DNA from: CAXBES01 sp963974915
GTDB lineage: Bacteria; Bacteroidota; Bacteroidia; Flavobacteriales; Flavobacteriaceae
Assembly: GCA_963974915.1 (NCBI GenBank)
Contig: CAXBES010000002.1
Span: forward strand, 124,001 to 188,000
Direction: 5' to 3'
DNA: 64,000 bases
The position numbers and the translations under genes were made by a program. The notes beneath the pieces are model-generated. The model saw only the letters and a list, made by a program, of their open reading frames with translations, did no database searches and was not told where the DNA came from. Position 1 is the first letter of the stretch. Each line of letters begins with the position of its first letter. Positions 15,699 through 24,242 of this stretch are shown here, piece by piece.

Positions 15699-18600
15699 AT
15701 GAAAGACGGATTAGCAGGTAAAATCGCAAAACTTTTTATAGGCTCAAAGCTTACAGTTCTGTTAATGATCGTTTTTATGGTCATTGGAGTGTACAGCTCA
15801 TTTTTAATTCCGAGAGAGGAAGAACCACAAATTGATGTACCTATGGCAGATATTTTTGTGGGATATCCCGGCGCGAGCCCTTCAGAAGTTGAATCGAGGG
15901 TAGTTAAACCTCTCGAAAAGTTAGTTTCGAATATTCCCGGTGTAGAATATGTTTATTCAACCTCTTCCGAAGAAGGAGCCATGGTCATTGTCCAATTTTA
16001 TGTAGGAGAAGACATTGAACGTTCTTTTGTGAAACTTTACAATGAAATGAACAAACACATGGATCAAATGCCGCCTGGGGTAACTATGCCACTGGTAAAA
16101 CCTCGCGCGATAGATGATGTTCCAATGCTCGGATTAACACTTTGGAGTGAAAATTATGACGATTTTCAGTTAAAGCAAATAGCAGATGAACTAACTCAGG
16201 AAATTGAGAAAGTGACTAATGTTTCTGCTACTAAGAAAATTGGTGGTAGAAATCGCCAAGTTCGTGTAGTGTTAGATAAAAACAAGCTCTCGGCAAGTGG
16301 TTTAGATTTCCTGAACGTAGCCGAAATGATAAAGGCAAGCAACCAACAAATGAGTTCGGGAAGTTATACAAAGAACGATACCGAATTCTTGGTTAGTACG
16401 GGTAATTTTCTTCAGTCTGTCGCCGATGTTGAAAATTTAGTAGTTGGTACGCAACAAGGTCAACCCGTGTATTTGAAACAAATTGCTCAGGTAATTGACG
16501 GACCGGAAATTCCTAATAATTATGTATCCTTCGCACTTGGTCGAGGGAGTGAGCTAGTTTCTCATTTCCCTTCTGAATATCCTGCAGTTACAATTTCTGT
16601 GGCAAAAAGAAAAGGAGCAGATGCAATGAAAATTGCAGACATAATTTTAGACAAAGTTGAGTATCTAAGAACCAATTTAATCCCCGATGATGTTCAGGTT
16701 TCGATTACGCGAAACTATGGTGAGACTGCTTCTCATAAAGTATCTGAATTACTTCTGCACCTCATAGGTGCGATAATCGCTGTGACTTTAGTTGTAATGT
16801 TGGCTATGGGATGGCGTGGTGGATTGGTAGTGTTTCTTTCGGTACCTATTACTTTTGCTCTTACCCTTTTAAGTTACTATCTTCTTGATTACACTTTAAA
16901 CAGAATTACACTTTTTGCATTAGTTTTTGTTACCGGGATCGTAGTAGACGATTCCATTATTATCGCAGAGAATATGCATCGTCATTTTAAGATGAAGCGA
17001 TTGCCGTTTAAACAAGCAGCTATTTATGCGATAAACGAAGTAGGTAATCCCACGATCCTGGCAACATTTACAGTTATTGCCTCGGTATTGCCCATGGCTT
17101 TTGTCTCTGGACTAATGGGGCCCTATATGTCTCCCATGCCAATTGGAGCTTCAATCGCTATGATACTCTCACTTTTCGTAGCCCTAACCATTACTCCATA
17201 TCTGGGATATATATTCCTTCGGGAAAAAGAGTCTAAAGGTGGAAAAGTGAAGGTTGAAAAAACCCTGGACAATACAGTTATTTATAAGGTTTATTCAAGA
17301 TTAGAAACGCCTCTTATTGAAAACAAAACTAAACGTTGGGTCTTTTTAGGCGTGACAGTGGTATTACTTTTTGGTTCTGTTGCAATGTTTTTTACCAAAT
17401 CTGTTGCAGTAAAAATGCTTCCATTCGATAACAAAAATGAAATGCAGATTGTAGTCGATATGCCGGAAGGTACTACTTTAGAACGAACCGCTGTGGTTAC
17501 TCGTGAAATTGGTCAGTATTTATCTACGCATCCAATGGTGGCTAATTACCAGAACTATGTGGGTACTTCGGCACCTATTACATTTAACGGACTCGTAAGA
17601 CATTACGATCTACGTGGTGGGAGTAATATGGCAGACATTCAAGTAAACCTTATAGACAAAAAACTTAGAAGCGATCAAAGTCATGACATCGCCAAAGAAC
17701 TAAGGCCGCAAATTCAGAAAATTGCTAAAAAATTTGGAGCCAATGTGAAGTTAGTTGAGGTTCCTCCGGGACCGCCGGTTTTATCGACCATTGTTGCTGA
17801 AATCTATGGCCCGGATTACGATCAGCAAATTAAAGTCGCTAAAAAAGTTGAAGGTATTTTAAATAATACACAGGATGTGGTAGATGTAGATTGGATGGTT
17901 GAAGCAGACCAGAAGGAATACAAATTTATCATTGATAAAGAAAAAGCGATGCGTAGTGGAATAGTTCCTCAACAAATTGTCTACACAATGAATTCGGCAC
18001 TTTCTAATAAACCTACTACCAATCTATATGATGAGAATGCCGCAGATCAAGTTGGAATCGTATTATCTTTAGCTGAAAAGGAAAAATCTACAATTCAAGA
18101 TATCGCTCAACTGAAAATTAAATCGAATCAGGGAATAATGGTTTCAGTAGGAGATTTGGTTGATATTGTTGAAACTACTCGCGCAAAAGCAATTTACAGA
18201 AAGAATCAAAAACGAGTAGTTTACGTAATGGCAGATATGGCTGGTGAACTTGAGAGTCCGGTGTATGCAATTTTAGGGATGACCGAAAAGTTAAATGCAC
18301 TGAGTTTACCTGAAGGATATACGATGAATGAACTTTACCTTGAGCAACCGGAATTTGAAGATAATTATACGGTTAAATGGGATGGAGAATGGCAAATCAC
18401 ATTAGAGGTATTTAGGGATCTTGGTATCGCTTTTCTAGGTGTAATAATCATTATTTACATTCTAATAGTTGGCTGGTTTCAAAATTTTAAAGCTCCCATT
18501 GTGATGATGGTCGCCATTCCACTCTCGCTTATCGGAATCGTATTAGGGCATTGGATCATGGGTGCTTTCTTTACGGCTACATCGTTTATAGGTATGATTG

Positions 18601-18893
18601 CCTTGGCGGGAATTATGGTAAGAAATTCTGTACTCCTTATTGATTTTATTAATCTTCGTGTCGCAGACGGCGTTCCGCTTAAACAGGCTGTGATAGAAGC
18701 TGGTGCGGTGAGAACAACACCAATATTATTAACTGCCGGAACAGTAGTAATAGGAGCATTTGTAATATTATTCGACCCTATTTTTCAAGGACTGGCGATC
18801 TCACTCATGGGTGGAACCATAGTTTCAACAGTACTCACTCTACTTGTTGTACCCCTTGTATATTACATGATAGAAAGAAAGAATCTAAAATAA
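15699..18893 (+). CDS. RND efflux pump inner-membrane permease (AcrB superfamily)
   Basis: 1064 residues with the RND layout: a first helix, a large periplasmic domain, helices 2-7, a second periplasmic domain, helices 8-12. The helix-4 proton-relay motif reads GIVVDDSIIIAENMHRHF (two Asp). The porter domain begins IPREEEPQIDVPMADIFVGYPGASPSEVESRV. Sequence features are closer to the drug/hydrophobe (HAE1) branch than to CusA/CzcA heavy-metal pumps, since the metal-type helix-4 motif is absent. Substrate is unknown. Shared control with sulfide genes raises sulfur metabolites, thiol conjugates or metal complexes as candidates (inference). Confidence 0.92.
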   Translation: MKDGLAGKIAKLFIGSKLTVLLMIVFMVIGVYSSFLIPREEEPQIDVPMADIFVGYPGASPSEVESRVVKPLEKLVSNIPGVEYVYSTSSEEGAMVIVQFYVGEDIERSFVKLYNEMNKHMDQMPPGVTMPLVKPRAIDDVPMLGLTLWSENYDDFQLKQIADELTQEIEKVTNVSATKKIGGRNRQVRVVLDKNKLSASGLDFLNVAEMIKASNQQMSSGSYTKNDTEFLVSTGNFLQSVADVENLVVGTQQGQPVYLKQIAQVIDGPEIPNNYVSFALGRGSELVSHFPSEYPAVTISVAKRKGADAMKIADIILDKVEYLRTNLIPDDVQVSITRNYGETASHKVSELLLHLIGAIIAVTLVVMLAMGWRGGLVVFLSVPITFALTLLSYYLLDYTLNRITLFALVFVTGIVVDDSIIIAENMHRHFKMKRLPFKQAAIYAINEVGNPTILATFTVIASVLPMAFVSGLMGPYMSPMPIGASIAMILSLFVALTITPYLGYIFLREKESKGGKVKVEKTLDNTVIYKVYSRLETPLIENKTKRWVFLGVTVVLLFGSVAMFFTKSVAVKMLPFDNKNEMQIVVDMPEGTTLERTAVVTREIGQYLSTHPMVANYQNYVGTSAPITFNGLVRHYDLRGGSNMADIQVNLIDKKLRSDQSHDIAKELRPQIQKIAKKFGANVKLVEVPPGPPVLSTIVAEIYGPDYDQQIKVAKKVEGILNNTQDVVDVDWMVEADQKEYKFIIDKEKAMRSGIVPQQIVYTMNSALSNKPTTNLYDENAADQVGIVLSLAEKEKSTIQDIAQLKIKSNQGIMVSVGDLVDIVETTRAKAIYRKNQKRVVYVMADMAGELESPVYAILGMTEKLNALSLPEGYTMNELYLEQPEFEDNYTVKWDGEWQITLEVFRDLGIAFLGVIIIIYILIVGWFQNFKAPIVMMVAIPLSLIGIVLGHWIMGAFFTATSFIGMIALAGIMVRNSVLLIDFINLRVADGVPLKQAVIEAGAVRTTPILLTAGTVVIGAFVILFDPIFQGLAISLMGGTIVSTVLTLLVVPLVYYMIERKNLK

Positions 18894-18897
18894 TACA

Positions 18898-19206
18898 ATG
18901 ATGAAATTACTTATAGTTACTGTTGTTGATCATTTTCAAAAAGATGTCTTACAACTCTTCAAAAAAGCAGCAATTGAAAGCTTTAGCGAATCGGATATTG
19001 AAGGGTATAAAAGTGCCTCTTCCTTTATTATGAATTCCAGTTGGTTTCCTTCTGAAAAAAGCGGTGCCGACAGCACGATGTTTTTCTCTTTTACTGAAAT
19101 TTCTAAAATTGACATTTTCTTTGATCTGGTTGTCGAATTTAACAGTAAAATAGAAACAAACAACCCTATTCATGCGGTTGTAGTACCAATTGAACGGAGT
19201 ATATAA
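18898..19206 (+). CDS. Small PII-like protein of the efflux operon (DUF3240-like)
   Basis: 102 residues, no signal peptide and one or two methionine starts in tandem (18898, 18901). The alternating pattern, with strand MMKLLIVTVV, a helix, and final strand AVVVPIERSI, resembles the ferredoxin-like PII/DUF3240 small proteins often encoded directly after RND pump genes. It starts 4 bases after the pump stop. A role in binding a ligand or modulating the pump is inference. Confidence 0.6.
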   Translation: MMKLLIVTVVDHFQKDVLQLFKKAAIESFSESDIEGYKSASSFIMNSSWFPSEKSGADSTMFFSFTEISKIDIFFDLVVEFNSKIETNNPIHAVVVPIERSI

Positions 19207-19221
19207 TTTAAAATTTAAAAA

Positions 19222-19431
19222 ATGATTAATAGATATATAAGAGCAATTGCCGGAACTTTTATTTTGATAAGTCTAATTCTAGCAGTTTATGTGAATATCA
19301 ATTGGCTGTGGTTTACGGCCTTTGTGGGAGCAAATTTGTTACAATCGGCTTTCACTAAATGGTGTTTAATGGAATTAATTCTCAAGAAGTTAGGAGTTAA
19401 GGAAGAAGGCGATTGTTGTTCGTCAAATTAG
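19222..19431 (+). CDS. DUF2892 (YgaP-type) small membrane protein
   Basis: 69 residues with two hydrophobic helices. The family pattern NWLWFTAFVGANLLQSAFTKWC matches the membrane part of YgaP and other DUF2892 proteins, which are frequently fused or adjacent to rhodaneses and sulfide genes. The C-terminus has a vicinal Cys pair (GDCCSSN) that could bind metal or persulfide (inference). It is the last gene of the efflux operon, 15 bases after the PII-like gene. Confidence 0.8.
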   Translation: MINRYIRAIAGTFILISLILAVYVNINWLWFTAFVGANLLQSAFTKWCLMELILKKLGVKEEGDCCSSN

Positions 19432-19480
19432 ATCTACAAGAGAGCTACACAATTCCTTTAGAATGGAATCTTTCTATGGG

Positions 19481-19818
19481 GTTACTATCGTTATCCTTAC
19501 TACGCTCCCCTTGGCAAATACTAAGTCCGCACGCCTCTGGCGTTGCACTTTTTGTTTCCAAGAGAAATAAAGCAAGCCTATAAATAACTTAGTTCGGGAT
19601 TACTATCGTGATCCCTACTACGCTCCCCTTGGCAAATACTAAGTCCGCAACGCCTCTGGCGTTGCACTTTTTGTTTCCGAAAGAAAAATAAAGCAAGCCT
19701 AAAAATAACTTAGTTCGGGATTACTATCGTGATCCCTACTATGCTCCCCTTTGCAAATACTAAGTCCACAACGCCTCTGGCGTTGCACTTTTTGTTTCCA
19801 AGAGAAATAAAGCAAGCT
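19481..19818 (+). repeat. Three tandem ~118-121-bp units carrying terminator-like hairpins
   Basis: Units begin at about 19482, 19600 and 19721 (TTACTATCG). Each contains a GGGAT...ATCCC inverted repeat (imperfect in unit 1) and a compact hairpin GCAACGCC-TCT-GGCGTTGC (one base deleted or changed in units 1 and 3), followed by ACTTTTTGTTTCC, so each resembles a + strand terminator after the efflux operon. The flanking CTAAGTCC and TTTTTGTTTCC also match the tRNA terminator on the opposite strand just downstream, which indicates a common origin. No coding frame of note lies here. Confidence 0.8.
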
Positions 19819-19839
19819 TTGATATCTTTCGGAAACAAA

Positions 19840-19869
19840 AAGTCCTGCAACCATTGTTGCAGGACTTAG
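19840..19869 (-). terminator. Terminator of tRNA-Arg
   Basis: On the - strand an 11-bp stem AGTCCTGCAAC / GTTGCAGGACT with a 4-base loop, followed by TTTTTGTTTCC. It begins about 10 bases after the tRNA 3' end. Confidence 0.85.
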
Positions 19870-19878
19870 TGCTTGTAG

Positions 19879-19952
19879 TGACCGCGGAGGGATTCAAACC
19901 CCCAACCCTCAGAGCCGAAATCTGATGCGCTATTCAGTTGCGCCACGCGGCC
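19879..19952 (-). tRNA. tRNA-Arg, anticodon UCG
   Basis: 74 bases fold as a standard cloverleaf. The acceptor stem GGCCGCG pairs with CGCGGUC (one G-U) and the discriminator is A. The D stem is GCGC/GCGC. The anticodon stem UCAGA/UCUGA encloses the loop UUUCGGC with anticodon UCG (Arg, CGN codons). The T stem GGGGG/CCCUC (one G-U) and a T loop beginning with UUUGAAU complete it. CCA is not encoded. Confidence 0.93.
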
Positions 19953-20031
19953 ATAGTAATAATTAATATCTAGTTTTCAAATCGCCTTTCATAAAAAATT
20001 TATAATCCATATGATCGTATAAAACCAAGTC

Positions 20032-20090
20032 GCCGAAACCTGCCTGCCGGCAGGCAGGTCTGATGCGCTATTCAGTTGCGCCACGCGGCC
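20032..20090 (-). pseudogene. Truncated tRNA-Arg 5' half split by a 20-bp palindrome
   Basis: On the - strand the first 32 bases of the tRNA-Arg(UCG), through the end of the 5' anticodon stem, are repeated exactly (20059-20090). Then comes the perfect palindrome CCTGCCTGCC/GGCAGGCAGG (20039-20058), then the first 7 loop bases TTTCGGC (20032-20038), after which similarity to the tRNA ends. The palindrome sits cleanly between stem and loop bases with no target duplication. The copy cannot form a functional tRNA. It lies 80 bases upstream of the intact gene in the same orientation. Confidence 0.85.
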
Positions 20091-20195
20091 GGTTCGTATT
20101 TAATATTCAAACGTAATCTGTATCCTTTGGCAACCTACTACTACCCACAATAAACATTCTATTTAAGGCCATAATTTACTTTGCACTCTATAACT

Positions 20196-20645
20196 TTAAG
20201 ATAACCTCGCTTTCACAACTGTCGAAATCGTTTTTCCATCTGCCTTTCCTGCTAATCTTCCATTTGCCATCCCCATCACCTTTCCCATTTCCTTCATAGA
20301 GGTGGCTCCGGTTTCAGAAATAATAGCGTCGATGACCTCAGCGATCTCCTCTTCACTCATTTGTTCCGGCAAAAACTGCTCTATTACGGCTACCTGTGCC
20401 AATTCTGGAGCTGCCAAATCTTCTCGACCCTGCGCTAGAAAAATAGCAGCACTGTCCTTACGCTGTTTTACCTGTTTTTGCAAAATTTGCAATTCCTGAG
20501 ATTCACTCAATTCTTCGTTTGCACCACTTTCAGTCCGGGCTAACAACATCGCAGATTTTACCGCTCTCAACGCCTCAAGCGACGAACTATCCTTTGCTTT
20601 CATCGCAACTTTCATTGCTTCCATTACTTGCTTCTGTAAGCTCAT
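20196..20645 (-). CDS. yqeY: GatB/YqeY domain protein
   Basis: 149 residues matching the stand-alone YqeY family, which is related to the C-terminal tRNA-binding domain of GatB. Recognisable are MEAMKVAMKAKDSSSLEALRAVKSA at the N-terminus, EQLPEQMSEEEI-like FLPEQMSEEEIAEVIDAII in the middle and MGKVMGMANGRLAGKADGK at the C-terminal tail domain. The biochemical role of lone YqeY is unproven; a link to aminoacyl-tRNA handling is inferred from family. It lies after ftsZ, as in many Bacteroidetes, but a hairpin terminator separates them. Confidence 0.88.
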   Translation of the reverse strand: MSLQKQVMEAMKVAMKAKDSSSLEALRAVKSAMLLARTESGANEELSESQELQILQKQVKQRKDSAAIFLAQGREDLAAPELAQVAVIEQFLPEQMSEEEIAEVIDAIISETGATSMKEMGKVMGMANGRLAGKADGKTISTVVKARLS

Positions 20646-20710
20646 ATATTCAAAATTATAGATTGCGAAGATACGTATTAAACTGCTATTGCAAAAAGAG
20701 TTTTTATTTC

Positions 20711-20750
20711 AAAAAAAGAAAATCCGAATGCAAATACAAACATCCGGATT
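20711..20750 (-). terminator. Terminator after ftsZ
   Basis: On the - strand AATCCGGATG pairs with CATTCGGATT (one G-T) around a 10-base loop, followed by TTCTTTTTTT. It ends the dcw transcript before yqeY. Confidence 0.75.
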
Positions 20751-20792
20751 CTCAAGCATTATAGATAAAATTTTCTATAATTGGTAAACTAT

Positions 20793-22814
20793 TTAATCAA
20801 CATTATCGTGTAAGAACGAATTATTACTTCGCAAATTAATATCGTCATCATCTGTGTTGACAGAAGTTCTCGAAATATCCGTTTTGTTGTCTTTTGCATC
20901 ATCTAACTCAATCCCCATACGTTTATACGCAGGTTGTTTCTCGATATCTTCTATTTTAGAAGAACTATTTCTAAATTTATAGTTGAATTCCTTCATCTTT
21001 CTTTTTCGTTCTTCGGTGCGATCACGTAATAGCTTAGATATTGGCGTATTCATAGGATCTTCCGTCTCATCCGATTCCGGTTCCGAAGTATCAGGTACTG
21101 CGATCGTTTTAGTTTCAAAAACTACTTCTTCTTCGGCGGCTTCATTCTTTTTAGTCGGCTTCGCATTGCTTAAATGACTTTCCATTTCCTGATAATCATC
21201 AAGACTGTATCGCTTTATTCCTTCGTCAGAAAATTCGGTTACAGGAACCACTTCCACATGATCATTTACTTCTATATCTTCTATTTGTGAAGTAATAGTT
21301 TCAAATTCTTCGCTTTCTTCTTTAGCGTGCGATTTACTTTCCGAAGAACTATTTACCGGTAAGTCAAACATCAAGATCTGATCTTCCATTACTTCCTCCT
21401 CCTTAGATGAAACAACTTCTTTTTCAGAAGGAATTTCAGAAATAACTTCCTTTTCTTTTTTCTCTTCAGAAGGCTTCGCTGTTTTATTCGGGTCTACAAT
21501 TACAAAATCGTTTACATCGATCTCATTAATCAATATTTGCTCAAATTCTGCGATATGATGAATGTCAATTTCCTCATAAGCTACGTCCATATTTTTTATC
21601 AATTCTGAAGTCTCAATGTATCCCTCAAACGGTAGTTTCATCGTTGTGGTTTCATCTTCATCAAACAAGGTATGTTTTATTATTGGACCTGCAGAAGGTG
21701 CTGCTGGTTTCGAATCTACATCTTTCTCACCGCTAAGTGGTTTCGGAGTTAAATTGTGCTCGGCCTTTTGCTCTTCCTCTAAAGTATGAATGATCTTCTT
21801 GGCTTCCGTATTTACAATTTCATTTTGCTGTTCTACATTAAATCCGGTGGCGATTACCGTGATCGCGATCGCACCTTCAAGAGATTCATCTTCCCCAACA
21901 CCCATAATAATGTTAGCGCTATGTCCGGCCTCATTTTGAATATGATCACTAATTTCACCAATCTCGTCAATTGTGATCTCTTCATTTCCAGAAACGATCA
22001 ATAATAATACATTCTTCGCCCCCTTAATTTTATTATCGTTTAATAGCGGAGAATCCAGTGATTTAGTGATTGCCTCTTGAGCACGATTTGCTCCACTGGC
22101 ACTCGCACTACCCATAATAGCAGTCCCACTATCGGCTAAAACAGTTTTAGCGTCACGTAAGTCAATATTCTGAGTATAGTGATGTGTAATTACCTCTGCA
22201 ATTCCACGTGCTGCGGTTGCCAAAACCTCATCGGCTTTAGAGAAACCTGCTTTAAATCCAAGATTACCATACACCTCACGCAATTTATTATTGTTGATCA
22301 CAATAAGAGAATCAACATTTCTACGTAAATTTTCAACACCTATCTGAGCCTGATCGTTACGCATTTTTCCTTCAAACTGAAATGGAATGGTCACAATACC
22401 CACTGTAAGTATATCCATGTCCTTCGCCATTTTTGCGATAATTGGCGCTGCACCCGTTCCTGTTCCACCGCCCATTCCGGCAGTTATAAAGATCATTTTA
22501 GTATTAGTGGTGAGCATAGATTTGAGTTCTTCAAAACTCTCTACAGCAGATTGTTCCCCAATTAACGGATTTGCCCCTGCTCCTAATCCTTCGGTTAGTG
22601 AAACTCCCAACTGAATTTTTATGGGTACCGGACTATTTTCCAATGCCTGTGAATCTGTATTGCAAATAACAAAATCTACACCTTTAATCCCTTGACTAAA
22701 CATGTGATTAATGGCATTGCTACCACCACCTCCAACGCCAATAACTTTAATGACGTTAGACTGGTTCTTTGGCAGGTCGAACGAGATATTATCAAATTCT
22801 TTTTTGCTGCTCAT
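20793..22814 (-). CDS. ftsZ: Cell division GTPase FtsZ with a long acidic C-terminal extension
   Basis: 673 residues. The N-terminal tubulin-like GTPase domain (about 15-325) has GVGGGGSNAINHM and the signature GGGTGTGAAP. It polymerises into the Z-ring. The remaining ~340 residues are a Glu/Ser/Lys-rich, probably disordered linker, far longer than the E. coli linker, ending with a basic conserved segment (QPAYKRMGIEL, then a short acidic tail) that may be the partner-binding peptide. It lies 88 bases after ftsA at the end of the dcw cluster. Confidence 0.97.
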   Translation of the reverse strand: MSSKKEFDNISFDLPKNQSNVIKVIGVGGGGSNAINHMFSQGIKGVDFVICNTDSQALENSPVPIKIQLGVSLTEGLGAGANPLIGEQSAVESFEELKSMLTTNTKMIFITAGMGGGTGTGAAPIIAKMAKDMDILTVGIVTIPFQFEGKMRNDQAQIGVENLRRNVDSLIVINNNKLREVYGNLGFKAGFSKADEVLATAARGIAEVITHHYTQNIDLRDAKTVLADSGTAIMGSASASGANRAQEAITKSLDSPLLNDNKIKGAKNVLLLIVSGNEEITIDEIGEISDHIQNEAGHSANIIMGVGEDESLEGAIAITVIATGFNVEQQNEIVNTEAKKIIHTLEEEQKAEHNLTPKPLSGEKDVDSKPAAPSAGPIIKHTLFDEDETTTMKLPFEGYIETSELIKNMDVAYEEIDIHHIAEFEQILINEIDVNDFVIVDPNKTAKPSEEKKEKEVISEIPSEKEVVSSKEEEVMEDQILMFDLPVNSSSESKSHAKEESEEFETITSQIEDIEVNDHVEVVPVTEFSDEGIKRYSLDDYQEMESHLSNAKPTKKNEAAEEEVVFETKTIAVPDTSEPESDETEDPMNTPISKLLRDRTEERKRKMKEFNYKFRNSSSKIEDIEKQPAYKRMGIELDDAKDNKTDISRTSVNTDDDDINLRSNNSFLHDNVD

Positions 22815-22902
22815 ATAGTAATATTTGTGAGGTTTATTCCGAGCTATACTCGACTTTATTTATTTTATTCTTTATCTATTGCTAAGTTCATAAGACTATG
22901 GC

Positions 22903-24237
22903 CTACTCGGCATTATCTAAAAACTCCTTAAACTTTTCTGCCCATTTATCAAAAAATCGCTTACGCTCTTTCGTTGGCTCTTCGGTCATGTCTTCTTCTT
23001 CATTTGTATCACTTTCAAAATGTTCGCTACTCTCATTCTCGACTTGATGGTACATTTTCGCCTGTGCCGTTTTCTTCTTATTATCCAGACTATTCATCAC
23101 CAATCCAACAGCCGTAGCGTACAACGGACTGGTAGTTTCACTATCACTATCCCCGGCTAAATGCTCGTTGGGGTATCCTATACGCGTATCCATACCGGTA
23201 ATATATTCTACGAGTTGCTTTAAATGCTGAAGTTGTGCTCCACCCCCGGTTAAAACAATTCCTGCGATCAATTTTTTCTTTTGCTCTTCATGACCGTAAT
23301 TCTTTATTTCCAGATAGATCTGTTCAATGATCTCAACTACCCTGGCATGAATTATCTTAGAAAGATTTTTAAGAGTGATCTCTTTTGGCTCTCTCCCTCT
23401 TAACCCGGGAATTGAAACAATTTCATTGTCCTTATTCTCGCCCGGCCAGGCCGAACCAAACTTTATTTTTAATAGTTCTGCTTGCTTTTCTATAATAGAA
23501 CACCCTTCCTTAATGTCTTCGGTAATTACATTTCCACCAAATGGAATTACGGCAGTATGCCTAATAATCCCATCCTTAAAAATTGCCAAATCTGAAGTTC
23601 CACCACCTATATCGATTAGCGCTACTCCTGCTTCTTTCTCCTCCTGACTTAACACCGCTTGTGCAGATGCTAAAGGCTCCAGCGTTATTCCTGAAAGCTC
23701 TAAACCGGCACTTTTTATACATCTTCCAACATTTCTGATAGAAGATACTTGCCCAACAACTACGTGAAAATTCGCTTCTAATCTTCCGCCATACATCCCA
23801 ATAGGCTCTTTTACTTCGGCTTGCCCATCAACCTTAAAATCCTGCGGAAGCACGTGCAAAATCTCCTCTCCGGGAAGCATTACCAGTTTATGAACCTGAT
23901 TGCACAATCTATCTATATCTTCTTCATCGATAACTTCGTCACTATTACTTCGTGTGATGTAATCGCTGTGTTGTAAACTTCTTATGTGCTGTCCGGCAAT
24001 CCCAACAACCACATCTTTTATTTTCATCCCCGAAGATGTTTCTGCATCCTGTACTGCTTGCTGTATAGATTGTATCGTTTGTGTAATATTATTTACCACT
24101 CCTCTGTGCACGCCAAGACTTTTGGATTTACCAATTCCCAATATCTCCATCTTCCCATACTCATTCGTTTTACCTATCATGGCAACGATCTTGGTGGTTC
24201 CTATATCTAATCCTACAGCTATGTTTTCGTTTTCCAT
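22903..24237 (-). CDS. ftsA: Cell division protein FtsA
   Basis: 444 residues, actin-like ATPase. The N-terminus AVGLDIGTTKIVAMIG is the phosphate-1 motif, VALIDIGGGTSDLAIF is phosphate 2, and GIVLTGGGAQLQHL is the adenosine motif. The C-terminal helix (RFFDKWAEKFKEFLD) is amphipathic, suited to membrane tethering of FtsZ. It lies 5 bases after ftsQ. Confidence 0.97.
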   Translation of the reverse strand: MENENIAVGLDIGTTKIVAMIGKTNEYGKMEILGIGKSKSLGVHRGVVNNITQTIQSIQQAVQDAETSSGMKIKDVVVGIAGQHIRSLQHSDYITRSNSDEVIDEEDIDRLCNQVHKLVMLPGEEILHVLPQDFKVDGQAEVKEPIGMYGGRLEANFHVVVGQVSSIRNVGRCIKSAGLELSGITLEPLASAQAVLSQEEKEAGVALIDIGGGTSDLAIFKDGIIRHTAVIPFGGNVITEDIKEGCSIIEKQAELLKIKFGSAWPGENKDNEIVSIPGLRGREPKEITLKNLSKIIHARVVEIIEQIYLEIKNYGHEEQKKKLIAGIVLTGGGAQLQHLKQLVEYITGMDTRIGYPNEHLAGDSDSETTSPLYATAVGLVMNSLDNKKKTAQAKMYHQVENESSEHFESDTNEEEDMTEEPTKERKRFFDKWAEKFKEFLDNAE

Positions 24238-24242
24238 GGCCT

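Noticed and set aside
15699..18893. Heavy-metal (CusA/CzcA) class for the RND pump
   Set aside because: The helix-4 motif and porter sequence match the drug/hydrophobe branch, and no methionine-rich copper shuttle is evident, despite the copper receptor next door.
19481..19818. Tandem repeats considered as a CRISPR array
   Set aside because: Units are ~120 bases and almost wholly similar, with no short repeat plus unique spacer pattern and no cas genes. They carry terminator hairpins instead.
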